Origin: Chitinophaga sancti | Lineage (GTDB): Bacteria > Bacteroidota > Bacteroidia > Chitinophagales > Chitinophagaceae | Direction of reading: 5' to 3' | Length of the DNA: 64,000 nt | Assembly (NCBI RefSeq): GCF_034424315.1 | Contig: NZ_CP139972.1 | Span: forward strand, 7,138,501 to 7,202,500 | Shown: one piece after another, positions 47,141-56,357 of the stretch | Layout of the letters: each line of letters begins with the position of its first letter | Numbering within the stretch: the stretch's first letter is position 1 | Made by a program: the position numbers and the translations under genes | Notes under the pieces: model-generated | Told to the model about the DNA's origin: nothing | The model's database searches: none | What the model saw: only the letters and a program-made list of their open reading frames with translations

Positions 47141-47833
47141 ATCAAACTTATACAAATGTGGCGCTTTATGTGCTCCCCCTGTCTTAGCCTCCCCTTGTTT
47201 AATGAGGATATTCTCCTTCATAATCTTCCTGTAAAAATTCCCCCTGTTAAACTTCTGATTCATAATCTTCTCGTACAGGGCTTGCAGTTGTGGCAAGGTG
47301 AAGATCTCCGGTAGCAGGTTAAAACCAATCGGTTTATGATAAAGCTGATCCCGCAACTTTTCCAGGGCCTTATCAATGATCTGCCTATGGTCCATCACCA
47401 TCTCAGGCAAGTCATAAACTGGCATCCATTCACAGGCATCGCTGAACATATCAGGCACCGGTGTTACCTGCGACTGGTCTATTACAGCATAGTAACCAAT
47501 CGTAACAAACCGCATTTTATGCCAGAGGTTGTCTTCGTATTCTACAAAATAATCTTCCGAACGGTTCGGCTCACCGAACACCCCAAACACTTCGAGAAAC
47601 ACTTTCTCTGCACCACTTCGTTCGAAGAGGATCCGCTTGGCCGCATCGTCAATAGATTCTGTTTTCTGAATATAACCCCCGGGGAGTATCCAGCTGTTGT
47701 CTCCCTTCATTTTTGCCAGTAGTACATTGAAACTGCCCTGGTGATAGCCAAAAACTACGCAGTCGACAGATAGGTGAGGTAGGGCATTTTTCCATAACGC
47801 CTCGCTGGCTTTTTCAATCTCAGTATTCCGCAT
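47120..47833 (-). CDS. NUDIX-type sugar-responsive transcriptional regulator (NrtR-like)
   Basis: A 237-residue protein. The NUDIX part (about 20-150) has VDCVVFGYHQGSFNVLLAK and GGYIQKTESIDDAAKRILFE, a weakened NUDIX box. A winged-helix part (about 165-230) reads FTLPQLQALYEKIMNQKFN, then RGNFYRKIMKENIL, typical of NrtR-family regulators. In Bacteroides, relatives of this kind control arabinose and xylose use. The divergent sugar permease gene 185 nt away is the likely target. A TATCTTTG box 4 nt before the ATG suggests a leaderless transcript. Confidence 0.87.
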   Translation of the reverse strand: MRNTEIEKASEALWKNALPHLSVDCVVFGYHQGSFNVLLAKMKGDNSWILPGGYIQKTESIDDAAKRILFERSGAEKVFLEVFGVFGEPNRSEDYFVEYEDNLWHKMRFVTIGYYAVIDQSQVTPVPDMFSDACEWMPVYDLPEMVMDHRQIIDKALEKLRDQLYHKPIGFNLLPEIFTLPQLQALYEKIMNQKFNRGNFYRKIMKENILIKQGEAKTGGAHKAPHLYKFDPAVYTK

Positions 47834-47837
47834 AGGA

Positions 47838-47845
47838 CAAAGATA
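47838..47845 (-). promoter_or_regulatory. -7 box of the NUDIX regulator gene
   Basis: The minus strand reads TATCTTTG, with its last base only 4 nt before the ATG at 47833. That places the transcription start at or next to the start codon. Confidence 0.6.
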
Positions 47846-48018
47846 AATAGATTTAACATTAGTGATGATTCCGCCCGGGGAATTGACTGATTCTCGTTCT
47901 CATGGCAGGGAAACTTATATGATTTTGAAAGTTTTTGTCTTTTTTTTTGAGAAAGTATATTCAGATAGGTGTATGTTTGTGTTTTGCCAACTTTAACAAT
48001 GAAACGTAAGTCCGGGTT

Positions 48019-49428
48019 ATGAACAATCACAAGAAAGGAAACAATGCAATTCCACTGATCACGATCACGTTATTGTTTTTTATGTGGGGATTTATCACGT
48101 GTATGAACGATATTTTGATCCCTTACCTGAAGGAGCTGTTTCAGCTCACCTTCTTTAAATCAATGCTGGTTCAGTTTGCGTTCTTCGGTGCATATTTTAT
48201 CGGTTCGCTGATCTATTTCATTATTTCCTATTACAACGGGGACCCTGTGAACAAAGTGGGGTACAAGAAAGGGATAATCTTTGGTATTATCCTCTCAGCG
48301 CTGGGCTGCGTTTTATTCCTGCCAGCTGCTACTTTTGGTGTGTATGGCCTGTTTCTGAGCGCATTGTTCGTGCTCGGTCTGGGCTTTACCGTATTGCAGA
48401 TTACCGCGAACGCCTATGTGTCTCTGCTGGGTCCGGAAGACTCCGCTTCCAGCAGGTTGAACCTCACCCAGGCGTTTAATTCATTCGGTACTACGATTGC
48501 GCCTATATTAGGTGGTCACCTGATATTTGAGCTGTTTAAGGATCCAAGTGGTGGTTTCAGTGCTGCTGCAACAAGAATTCCTTACCTGATCTTTGCAGGT
48601 ATCCTCTTGCTGGTAGCCCTGTTGATCTGGCGTGTAAAACTGCCTAATTTTGCGCAGGACGATGAAAACCAGCCGAAAGGACTGGGTGTATTAAAGTTCC
48701 CTCATCTGACAAGAGGTATCCTTACTGTTTTCTGCTACGTAGGTGGAGAAGTAGCGGTAGGTAGCTTTATGATCAGTTTCCTGGGGCTGCATGATGTTGC
48801 AGGACTGGGTGAAGGTGAAGCCAAGAAATACCTGGCGATCTATTGGGGTGGTGCGATGATAGGCCGTTTCGTAGGTGCTATCTCCCTGAGCCATTCTATG
48901 AGCCAGGCAAGGAAATCAGTATATATGCTGGTGACTGCACTTGGGGTGTTCGGGGTGATCTACCTGCTGGTAGGTATGCCATTTGAACAGATTAGCTTCT
49001 TCCTGATCTTCATTGCACTGAACTTTGTAGGATTCCTGGTAGGTCGTTCCGCTCCTGCACGTACATTGGTGATCTTCTCCCTGATCAATATGTTCCTGCT
49101 GGCAAGTGCCATCATCAACAAGGGCGAAGTTGCAATGTTTAGTATTGTAGGTATCGGTATCTTCAACTCTATCATGTTCTCTAATATCTATACACTGGCG
49201 ATTGCCAAACTGGGTACCTATACCAGCCAGGGTTCATCTCTGCTGGTGATGGCGATTCTGGGTGGTGCGATTATGCCTGTGATACAGGGAGCGCTGGCAG
49301 ACCAGATTGGGGTGCAACATGCACTAATAGTTCCGTTGATCTGCTATAGTGTGGTCCTGTATTTCGGATTCTATTGTATGAAGCGGTTTAAAAACCTGGA
49401 AATGACTTCTGTGAAGTCAGGGCATTAG
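48019..49428 (+). CDS. FucP/GluP-type sugar:H+ symporter (MFS)
   Basis: A 469-residue membrane protein with about 12 segments. The N-terminus FFMWGFITCMNDILIPYLK is the FucP/GluP hallmark, followed by FAFFGAYFIGSLIYFI and FGTTIAPILGG. Family members take up glucose, galactose or fucose. It is divergent from the NUDIX regulator. Its 3' end lies beside a short tandem repeat. Confidence 0.92.
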   Translation: MNNHKKGNNAIPLITITLLFFMWGFITCMNDILIPYLKELFQLTFFKSMLVQFAFFGAYFIGSLIYFIISYYNGDPVNKVGYKKGIIFGIILSALGCVLFLPAATFGVYGLFLSALFVLGLGFTVLQITANAYVSLLGPEDSASSRLNLTQAFNSFGTTIAPILGGHLIFELFKDPSGGFSAAATRIPYLIFAGILLLVALLIWRVKLPNFAQDDENQPKGLGVLKFPHLTRGILTVFCYVGGEVAVGSFMISFLGLHDVAGLGEGEAKKYLAIYWGGAMIGRFVGAISLSHSMSQARKSVYMLVTALGVFGVIYLLVGMPFEQISFFLIFIALNFVGFLVGRSAPARTLVIFSLINMFLLASAIINKGEVAMFSIVGIGIFNSIMFSNIYTLAIAKLGTYTSQGSSLLVMAILGGAIMPVIQGALADQIGVQHALIVPLICYSVVLYFGFYCMKRFKNLEMTSVKSGH

Positions 49429-49437
49429 TTGGGGCGT

Positions 49438-49570
49438 GAATGTGAGAGAAAACTGATCATGAATGAATGTGAAGTTTGAAAATACTGATCATTAAAGGAT
49501 GTGAAGGTTAGAGAAAATCAACTGTCAATGGATGTAAAAGTTCTTGATAGAAACTGATCATCAAATGAAA
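49438..49570. repeat. Degenerate tandem repeat after the sugar permease gene
   Basis: Units start near 49438, 49465, 49497 and 49530, each beginning GAATGTGA or GGATGTGA/GGATGTAA, and three contain ACTGATCAT. The period is 27-33 nt. There is no gene here. Confidence 0.65.
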
Positions 49571-49617
49571 CAGTTTACGGAACATTAATTACCAACAGGA
49601 AATATTCAATTCCGGTA

Positions 49618-50316
49618 TCAAGATATAAAAAAGCGTTCCTCGTTCGGAGGAACGCTTTTTTTATGATGATGCAATTGCTGCAAAGTATAATAAACAATCC
49701 CAAACATTCCCCCAAAACCTATACTAAACGCCCATGCACCCAAATGATTGTATGGTTTCAACACATGCCCCGCAATCGTAAACAACAATGCCTCCGGATT
49801 TGTCACTGCATCCCAGCTATTAAACCGCAGGAAACGCCCAATATACACCCCATATCCACACAACACGAAACTCAATACCACTATCGCTTTCACCCAGGGC
49901 CCCTTCAGGTGCCGCACCAGGAATTGCTCTACCTGCATTAATGAAATAATACCCAATAAAAGCCCATTCCACGCTGCTGATGATACAATAAGGAGGTCAT
50001 ACCACAAGGGTACGGGCGTCTTTTCACCGAAATGAAAAAGGTCCGTGATCATATAAGGCGCATTGGGGAAAAATACCAGCCAGCAAGCCAGGACAAGTAT
50101 AGAACGCAGGTTGATGCCCGATAAGCGAGCCAGTTTGCGGCTAAAATATAAAGGCAGTACCCCTAAGAACGTGTTCCAGATATAGAATAAATAAAGATGA
50201 TCATGATAACGGAGTACACGAATGAGCAGCAATGTCATCGTGAAAGCAATGGCCACAGCCAGCATTTTTTCGAGCGGAGATATTTTTTTTAACATAATGG
50301 TCAGGCTTTTCAGCAT
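49618..50316 (-). CDS. DUF1361 family membrane protein
   Basis: A 232-residue membrane protein with about six segments. WLVFFPNAPYMITDLFHF is the DUF1361 signature; SGINLRSILVLACWLVFF precedes it. The function is unknown. The last codons, which encode SVPPNEERFFIS, are the terminator stem itself, so the stop lies past the hairpin. An alternative ATG at 50295 would shorten it by seven residues. Confidence 0.85.
   Translation of the reverse strand: MLKSLTIMLKKISPLEKMLAVAIAFTMTLLLIRVLRYHDHLYLFYIWNTFLGVLPLYFSRKLARLSGINLRSILVLACWLVFFPNAPYMITDLFHFGEKTPVPLWYDLLIVSSAAWNGLLLGIISLMQVEQFLVRHLKGPWVKAIVVLSFVLCGYGVYIGRFLRFNSWDAVTNPEALLFTIAGHVLKPYNHLGAWAFSIGFGGMFGIVYYTLQQLHHHKKSVPPNEERFFIS
49627..49661 (-). 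terminator. Terminator that overlaps the DUF1361 coding end
   Basis: A perfect 15-bp stem, AAAAAAGCGTTCCTC and its complement, has a 5-nt loop. T-runs on both sides allow two-way action. It lies inside the reading frame ending at 49618. Confidence 0.85.
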
Positions 50317-50420
50317 CTCAATTTAAGGTTTTTGGCTGCAATGGTGGAACATCGGCAAGCCTGGCTAGTGTAATGATTAATTTGTCCGGAATTGTATGGC
50401 TGGATCCCGCCTGCCGCTAA

Positions 50421-51164
50421 CTACAATGCGACCTTAAACCGCGGATGGGGAACCGGAGAACTCACCCTGGCAATAGTCTTATGATATTTATAAGTCATTT
50501 TATCAATATAGGATGTAAATGTATTCCCTCCCGCTCTGAATAATTTACGATGACCGAACCACACCACCAGTGCAATGGAGAAAAAAGAAAACTTGTAAAA
50601 AAAACGCCAGAAAGGGCGATAAAGCACAAACTTTTCCCGGAATAGTATGAAAAGCCGCTCTGCCTGGAATGCTATATGAGGTGCTTCGTCAATAAGGATA
50701 TCCGTACAGATTTGTTTAAGCAGGGTACAATTGCTGGCATCTTTGAGCGATTGGTAAAAGATCTGGGCGGCGCTCTCTACCGTGAGTACGGTCAATGTCC
50801 AGAAATCCATACGGGTATTGAAATACCGGCACTTCCTGAACAGGGTATCGCCCCAGTCAGATTTTAAACGGGGTTGATGAATCGCATCCAGGTAGCGGCC
50901 AAGGTTGTTGCCATGCTTCTGTTCCTCTTTGATAAAGAGATTAACAGCACTGATATAGTCCGGATCCTTTATCCTGTTAGCATAGTTGGACGCTATGCGC
51001 AACAGGTGACTACCGTCAGAAGTCTCCCCCAGCTGCCAGGCCTGAAGAGAACGAAGGAGCGGGGCCAGTTCTTCCGGGGTAATATCCGGAGGAATGGACC
51101 AATCGATCCTGTGTTGGGTGGCATTGAGCTCAAAATGAGCAACCCATTGGGTACTTGTCTTCAT
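50421..51164 (-). CDS. Ferritin-like di-iron superfamily protein
   Basis: A 247-residue protein. Helical metal-ligand motifs are FIKEEQKHGNNLGRYLD (ExxxH-like with E-E..H), VLTVESAAQIFYQSL, and DILIDEAPHIAFQAERL (E..H), together the two half-sites of a ferritin-like fold. Residues about 190-210 are hydrophobic and could anchor it (FFSIALVVWFG). Relatives are usually annotated as ferritin-like with unknown function; oxygenase or desaturase-type chemistry is possible. It lies 104 nt from the DUF1361 gene, same strand. Confidence 0.65.
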   Translation of the reverse strand: MKTSTQWVAHFELNATQHRIDWSIPPDITPEELAPLLRSLQAWQLGETSDGSHLLRIASNYANRIKDPDYISAVNLFIKEEQKHGNNLGRYLDAIHQPRLKSDWGDTLFRKCRYFNTRMDFWTLTVLTVESAAQIFYQSLKDASNCTLLKQICTDILIDEAPHIAFQAERLFILFREKFVLYRPFWRFFYKFSFFSIALVVWFGHRKLFRAGGNTFTSYIDKMTYKYHKTIARVSSPVPHPRFKVAL

Positions 51165-51331
51165 GGTGTGAAAGTGCTTTGTGTTACAAAGTAAATGGTT
51201 TTTATTTTAAGCAGGCAAAAAAAATTGCTCCTGCCCATGCCTGCCACGTTTTTTTAACAAAGCTTTTAAATAGGACATCAGTAGATGGATGAAAGCGTGA
51301 TAATTCCAGATTTCTTTTACTTTTGTTCACT

Positions 51332-52291
51332 ATGAGCTTTTTAACAGTAACAGGGATTCGTACACAGGTGAATGGCGAATGGGTATTGAAGGGTATTGAT
51401 TTTTCGCAGCAAAAGCACCAGCAGATTGCAATTGTGGGTGCCTCAGGTTCCGGGAAAAGTACCTTACTGAAGGTGATAGGTGGGCTGATGCAAACTGACG
51501 AAGGGGAAGTACGATTTGAAGGACAGCGGGTAAAAGGCCCACACGAAAGACTACTCCCGGGTGAACCTGGTATTGCCTACCTGAGCCAGCACTATGAACT
51601 GAGATTGAACTATAGGGTAGAGCAGGTGCTGGAATACGCGAATAAAATGACGGATGATGAAGCGGATGAGCTCTATCGCATCTGCAGGATCGATCACCTG
51701 ATGAAAAGAAAAACTGATCAGCTCTCGGGTGGGGAAAAGCAACGTGTGGCCATGGCCCGTTTGTTAATCGGCAACCCCAGCCTGTTCCTGCTCGATGAAC
51801 CTTTCTCCAACCTGGACTATTCACATAAACAGATATTAAAAACAGTGCTCAGTGAAATCGGTGAAAAACTCGATCTCACCTGCCTGCTGGTATCACATGA
51901 TCCGCAGGATACATTGTCCTGGGCAGATGAAATATTGGTGGTGAAAGATGGATGGATTGTGCAGAAAGGCACGCCCGTGGATGTTTATAATCATCCAGTG
52001 GATGAATATACAGCGGCGCTTTTTGGGCCTTATAACCTGGTGGATGCGAAAGTGCTGGAGCTGGAAAGTGAAAAAAAAGTATTCGTCCGCCCGGAGAATT
52101 TATACTTTGGATATAAAGCTGGTATTAAAGGCCTTGTAGAAGAAGTAAACTATATGGGCAGTGCATATGAGATTCGTGTAAAGCTGCCCGGGGGCGCGGT
52201 GCTGGTAAGGGCTGTTGATATAACTCCCTTACCGAAAAAAGGGAACACTGTATATATAGCTATTAAACCCGATAGTATATGGCATCTATAG
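51332..52291 (+). CDS. ABC transporter ATP-binding protein (PotA/CysA type)
   Basis: I start at the ATG at 51332 (319 residues); a TTG three codons earlier is less likely. Walker A is GASGSGKST, signature LSGGEKQRVAMARL, Walker B SLFLLDEPFSNLD, H-loop VSHDPQD. Residues about 240-319 form a TOBE-like domain (KVFVRPENLYFGYKAGIKG), as in importer ATPases of the PotA/CysA kind. No permease or binding protein is nearby, so it is an orphan ATPase. A TACTTTTG box lies 6 nt before the ATG. It overlaps the methyltransferase gene by 13 nt. Confidence 0.88.
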   Translation: MSFLTVTGIRTQVNGEWVLKGIDFSQQKHQQIAIVGASGSGKSTLLKVIGGLMQTDEGEVRFEGQRVKGPHERLLPGEPGIAYLSQHYELRLNYRVEQVLEYANKMTDDEADELYRICRIDHLMKRKTDQLSGGEKQRVAMARLLIGNPSLFLLDEPFSNLDYSHKQILKTVLSEIGEKLDLTCLLVSHDPQDTLSWADEILVVKDGWIVQKGTPVDVYNHPVDEYTAALFGPYNLVDAKVLELESEKKVFVRPENLYFGYKAGIKGLVEEVNYMGSAYEIRVKLPGGAVLVRAVDITPLPKKGNTVYIAIKPDSIWHL

Positions 52292-53040
52292 ACAAGTTTA
52301 ACTCCAAAGAGAGATTTTCCGACAGGGTAGACAACTATAAGAAATATCGTCCTGGTTATCCTGATTCTTTAATTGAATTCCTAGCCGCAAGGGTTGGACT
52401 GAGTGGTGATTCAGCTGTGGCAGATATTGGCTCCGGTACAGGAATTCTCACTGAGTTGTTATTAAAAGAAGGCTGGACGGTATATGCTATTGAACCTAAT
52501 GCAAAGATGCGTGAGGCGGCAGAAACGCAGCTGGGAGCTTATGCTAATTTTTCTTCTATCAATGGTTCAGGTGAGACCACTGGTTTACCTGATCAGTCAG
52601 TGCAGCTGATTACCGTTGCACAGGCTTTTCACTGGATTGATCCTGTGCTGGCGCGTAAAGAGTTTGACAGGATCTTATTACCAGGGGGGCATATTGCTTT
52701 GCTGTGGAATTTGCGTACGCTGGAGTCTCCTTTTGATAAAGGGTATGAGCAGATAAAGGCAACTTATGGTACGGATTATCATGAGATCCGAAAGGCGCAT
52801 GAACCGGAATTGACAGAATTTTTTGCACCGGCAGTGATGGAAGTGCATTATTTCAGGCATAGCCAGCAGCTTGATTTTGAAGGATTGAAAGGGCAGGTGT
52901 TGAGTTCTTCTTATATGCCGCAGCCGGGGCAGAAAAATTATGAGGAAATGATGCAGGCGCTGACGACATTGTTTGAAGAGAATCAGGAAAATGGGGAGGT
53001 GACGATTACTTATGATGCGAAATTGTACATCAATAAATAG
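52279..53040 (+). CDS. Class I SAM-dependent methyltransferase
   Basis: A 253-residue protein. Motif I is VADIGSGTGILTELLL (SAM binding), with the acidic loop in YAIEPNAKM and a motif at VAQAFHWID; FDRILLPGGHIALLWN is motif IV-like. The pattern fits the UbiE/AdoMet-dependent small-molecule group; the substrate is unknown. It overlaps the ABC ATPase by 13 nt, so they are co-expressed. The end of the gene is partly repeated downstream. Confidence 0.88.
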   Translation: MASIDKFNSKERFSDRVDNYKKYRPGYPDSLIEFLAARVGLSGDSAVADIGSGTGILTELLLKEGWTVYAIEPNAKMREAAETQLGAYANFSSINGSGETTGLPDQSVQLITVAQAFHWIDPVLARKEFDRILLPGGHIALLWNLRTLESPFDKGYEQIKATYGTDYHEIRKAHEPELTEFFAPAVMEVHYFRHSQQLDFEGLKGQVLSSSYMPQPGQKNYEEMMQALTTLFEENQENGEVTITYDAKLYINK

Positions 53041-53172
53041 CAGGAGGAATTTATCTGGGGAAATGAAACCTGTTACCAGGAAATAAGAAGTACAAAATTG
53101 TACATCAACAGTGGCATTCTTCCCTGGCTAATGAAAATCCTGTTCAGAGAAATTCTCCGGCAGTAATAAGAA
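53008..53172. repeat. Two-copy degenerate repeat starting in the methyltransferase 3' end
   Basis: The 14-nt string AAATTGTACATCAA occurs at 53020-53033 (inside the gene) and at 53095-53108, 75 nt later. The sequence after each copy also aligns (AATGAAA, CCTGTT, AAGAA), with gaps. No gene lies in the second copy. Confidence 0.6.
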
Positions 53173-53185
53173 CTACATTCGGAAA

Positions 53186-53220
53186 ATAAAGAGCCTGCCA
53201 CAGGAGAACCTGCAGCAGGC
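53186..53220 (-). terminator. Terminator of the nitric-oxide detoxification genes
   Basis: On the minus strand GCCTGC ... GCAGGC with a 16-nt loop is followed by TCTTTATTTT, 11 nt after the qNOR stop. Confidence 0.55.
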
Positions 53221-53230
53221 ATTGCATCTT

Positions 53231-55477
53231 TTAACGCTCTTCTTTTAAAGACCAGCCGGTCTTTAATCCAATTACAAAAATCACCAGCAGGGATTCACCC
53301 GCTGCCAGCAATATATCGCCTGGTACTCTTAACCAGCGCAGTATCTGCATCGTATCTGTATGCATAAACTCCGCAGATCTCGCATACCAGTATCCATGCT
53401 GTATAGAAGCGATTGCCTGTAGTATGCCCATTGGCAACATACTTATAGTTACCATCACGAGCAGGCCTATATTAGTCAGCCAGAAAGACCATCCCAGCAA
53501 TTTATCATTCCACTGTCTTTCAGGATACAAACCTCTCAGCACAAACAGCATCAGCCCAATACCCAGTATACCATACACACCAAACAGCGCCGCATGACCA
53601 TGTACTGCCGTTGTATTCAGGCCCTGGATATAATACAGTGCAATCGGCGGATTGATAGCAAACCCAAAGATACCAGCACCTAAGAAGTTCCAGAAGCACA
53701 TGGCTACCAGGCAGTAGATCGGCCATTTATAAGCTTTGATCCACGGTGTGGATTTACTCAGTGTATAGTTATGATACGCTTCGTAACCAATCACCACCAG
53801 CGGTACGATTTCCAGCGCACTGAATGTAGCACCCAGCGCCAGTACAGACACCGGTGTAGCACTGAAGTACAGGTGATGGAATGTACCAATGATACCGCCA
53901 AAGAGGAAGATGATGGTAGAGAAGAGTACTGCTGTAGTTGCATGTTTGATCTCTAACAATCCCAGGCGGCAGAAAAGGAAAGCCCCCACCACTGTAGCGA
54001 ATACTTCAAAGAATCCTTCAACCCACAGATGCACTACCCACCAGCGCCAGTACTCAGCAACAGCCATGTGTGTCTGTCTGCCATACATCAATCCTGCAGC
54101 ATAGAACACAGCAATTGCTATGGATGCAATCACGAAGAGGGTGAGCAGGTGGCGGCTTTCATCTTTCTTCCGCAATGCAGGCAACAATGCTCTCAGCATC
54201 AATACCAACCATATCACCAATCCGGCGAGCAAGAGTATTTGCCATATTCTTCCCAGTTCTATATATTCATAACCCTGATGACCCCAGAGGAAATTGTCTA
54301 CCAATCCTAATTTTTGCATAACACCCAGCCATTGCCCGATAAGAGAACCTACCACTACTACCAGCAATGCACCAAATAAGATATTTACACCCAGGCGCTG
54401 GAACTTAGGCTCATAGCCTGATACAGCCGGTGCAATGTATAGCCCTGTAGCCAGCCAGGATGTAGCGATCCAGAAGATAGCTAACTGTACGTGCCAGCTG
54501 CGGGATACAGACGCAGGCAGGAATTTATCCAGGGGTAATCCGTAGAATGCATTTCCTTCCACGCCATAGTGAGCCGTGATTACACCTGCCAGCATCTGTA
54601 CAATGATGAGGGCACTTACAATCCAGAAGTACTTTAAGGTTGCCTTCATGGAGGGTGTAATCACGGTATGGCGCAGGGGATCTTCATTCGGTAGGATAGT
54701 GGTTGTTTCTTCTGCGTTGCGTGCATGGTATAATATCAGCAGACCCGTGCATGCCAGTAAGAGTAATACACTAAATCCTGACCAGAGGTGCAGGGAGGAA
54801 GAAGGTACATTACCCACGGTTTCATCGCCGGGCCAGTTATTGGTATAGCTCACTGTTCCACCAGGACGTTCTGTTATACATACCCAGGTAGACCATGCGA
54901 AAAATGCATTCATTTTGCGCATGCGTTCAGGGTCTTTAATAGTATTACCCGGAATGGCATATTGTTCACGCAGTTTTGCGAATGCAGGATCGCCTTCGCG
55001 CATAAACAGGTTGCCATAATAGGTAGAGAGCTCATTGAACGCAGCTACCCTGGCAGGTGTAAATACGATGGCGTTGGTCGCCGCATCGAAAGTATTTTTA
55101 CGGATGCTGCTTTTAAGCCGTTGTTGGTACATAGCCTGGATATCATCAGGCTGTTGTGCATAGTCTTTCTGATCTGCAGTTGCGAGAGCATGCAGCATGA
55201 TGGTTGATTCGCGGTGCAGGTAGTCTGCCGTCCAGTCGGGGGCAATATAACTACCATGGCCCCAGATGCTGCCTACGGTTTGGCCGCCGATGGATTGCCA
55301 CACGTTTTGTCCGTCGCGGATGTCCTGTCCGGTGAAGAGTACATTGCCTGATTCATCCGTTACTTTATCCGGGATAGGAGGAAGTTGGTGATAAATGTCT
55401 TTGCCGAACCAGATTAATACGGCAAAGCTGGATACTAAGACCATAGCAAGGCCTATCCATAGTTTTCGTACGGTCAT
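53231..55477 (-). CDS. norB: Quinol-dependent nitric oxide reductase (qNOR)
   Basis: A 748-residue membrane protein, one-subunit type. An N-terminal membrane segment is followed by a periplasmic cytochrome-c-like domain without heme motif (TGQDIRDGQNVWQSIGGQTV, then GHGSYIAPDWTADYLHRE), as is usual for qNOR. The heme-copper-oxidase-type core follows with about 13 segments; AHYGVEGNAFYGLPLDKFLP, HVQLAIFWIATSWLATGLY and HGHAALFGVYGILGIGL are family blocks with conserved His. It reduces NO to N2O with quinol. It lies 32 nt downstream of the truncated haemoglobin gene, same strand. Confidence 0.93.
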   Translation of the reverse strand: MTVRKLWIGLAMVLVSSFAVLIWFGKDIYHQLPPIPDKVTDESGNVLFTGQDIRDGQNVWQSIGGQTVGSIWGHGSYIAPDWTADYLHRESTIMLHALATADQKDYAQQPDDIQAMYQQRLKSSIRKNTFDAATNAIVFTPARVAAFNELSTYYGNLFMREGDPAFAKLREQYAIPGNTIKDPERMRKMNAFFAWSTWVCITERPGGTVSYTNNWPGDETVGNVPSSSLHLWSGFSVLLLLACTGLLILYHARNAEETTTILPNEDPLRHTVITPSMKATLKYFWIVSALIIVQMLAGVITAHYGVEGNAFYGLPLDKFLPASVSRSWHVQLAIFWIATSWLATGLYIAPAVSGYEPKFQRLGVNILFGALLVVVVGSLIGQWLGVMQKLGLVDNFLWGHQGYEYIELGRIWQILLLAGLVIWLVLMLRALLPALRKKDESRHLLTLFVIASIAIAVFYAAGLMYGRQTHMAVAEYWRWWVVHLWVEGFFEVFATVVGAFLFCRLGLLEIKHATTAVLFSTIIFLFGGIIGTFHHLYFSATPVSVLALGATFSALEIVPLVVIGYEAYHNYTLSKSTPWIKAYKWPIYCLVAMCFWNFLGAGIFGFAINPPIALYYIQGLNTTAVHGHAALFGVYGILGIGLMLFVLRGLYPERQWNDKLLGWSFWLTNIGLLVMVTISMLPMGILQAIASIQHGYWYARSAEFMHTDTMQILRWLRVPGDILLAAGESLLVIFVIGLKTGWSLKEER

Positions 55478-55509
55478 TTTAGTGAATTTTGATAAGAATA
55501 GATTTGGTT

Positions 55510-55872
55510 TTATGCCGGTCGCGTCACTACATGTTGCATGACGGTCGATATTTTCTGTGCCCTGTTTTTGGCTGCCTGGGCGGTTTCACCGTCAAACAGG
55601 TCATCTATGGTTTTATTAAAGATGGTGAGCCAGGTGTTGAAATGCACTGTATCGATAGCCATACCACGGTGTACACTCATCGGATCACCCTCATACGTTT
55701 TTGTATAGAGCAATAGTGTACTCCAGAAGTTACATAGTTTCTGCAGGTGGGTATCCCAGTCTTTGATGCGGGAGTTGAAGATGGGACCTATGGTATCATC
55801 TTCTCTTACCCTGGCATAAAAGGTATGCACCATGAGTTTTATGTCTGCTTCTGTAGCGATATCGGTTAGCAT
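55510..55872 (-). CDS. Group III truncated haemoglobin
   Basis: A 120-residue globin. It has VHTFYARVREDDTIGPIF, then HLQKLCNFWSTLLLYTKTY, and HRGMAIDTVHFNTWLTIF, which includes the proximal His. This is the group III pattern. Group III globins are linked to NO and microaerobic stress in bacteria. It lies between the Rrf2 regulator and qNOR, all on the minus strand. The AT-rich gap upstream (55873-55913) may hold an operator. Confidence 0.9.
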   Translation of the reverse strand: MLTDIATEADIKLMVHTFYARVREDDTIGPIFNSRIKDWDTHLQKLCNFWSTLLLYTKTYEGDPMSVHRGMAIDTVHFNTWLTIFNKTIDDLFDGETAQAAKNRAQKISTVMQHVVTRPA

Positions 55873-55913
55873 AATTTAATACCTTTTTATCTTTTATTAG
55901 TATAAAAAAAATG

Positions 55914-56345
55914 TCAGCGTTTCAGGAACCCAATGTCTTTGGCAATTTTTTCGTGAAACTCATCCAGTTTGGTATTGTTCAGCATATCAGAGATGTCTCC
56001 CCTGATTTTCTTGAACTCGTGGTGGATAGGGCAGGGCTTGATTTCTGAGCAGTAATCCAGGCCGAGTCCGCAACCGGAAAAGATCTTGTCACCGTCGATG
56101 GCCCTTACAATATCAGCAATAGAGCATTGAAGGGCTTTGTCATCCAGGTAGAAGCCACCGGTGGGGCCTTTGAAGGAGAGGAGTAAGCCCTTTCTGGTGA
56201 GTTCCTGCAGGATTTTGGCAATGAAGTATTCAGGGGAGTTGATACCCGCAGCAATGTCCCTAACGCCTACTTTGACGTTGTTTTTGGACTGCTGTGCAAT
56301 GTAGATCATTGCCCTGATGCCGTATTCGCAGGTTTTTGAGAACAT
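55914..56345 (-). CDS. Rrf2-family regulator (NsrR/IscR-like)
   Basis: I start at the ATG at 56345 (143 residues, MFSKTCEYGIRAMIYIA); an upstream start is unlikely. The winged helix is followed by three Cys in CGLGLDYCSEIKPCPIHHEF, which can hold an Fe-S cluster. It is the first gene before the truncated haemoglobin and qNOR, so NO sensing as in NsrR is the natural reading. A TATCTTTG box ends 4 nt before the start codon, with TTTTG upstream by 18 nt, giving a leaderless transcript. Confidence 0.85.
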   Translation of the reverse strand: MFSKTCEYGIRAMIYIAQQSKNNVKVGVRDIAAGINSPEYFIAKILQELTRKGLLLSFKGPTGGFYLDDKALQCSIADIVRAIDGDKIFSGCGLGLDYCSEIKPCPIHHEFKKIRGDISDMLNNTKLDEFHEKIAKDIGFLKR

Positions 56346-56349
56346 AGGG

Positions 56350-56357
56350 CAAAGATA
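56350..56357 (-). promoter_or_regulatory. Promoter of the Rrf2 regulator
   Basis: TATCTTTG on the minus strand, with an upstream TTTTTTG at 18 nt spacing, fits the -7 and -33 elements of Bacteroidota. The start codon follows after 4 nt. Confidence 0.65.
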
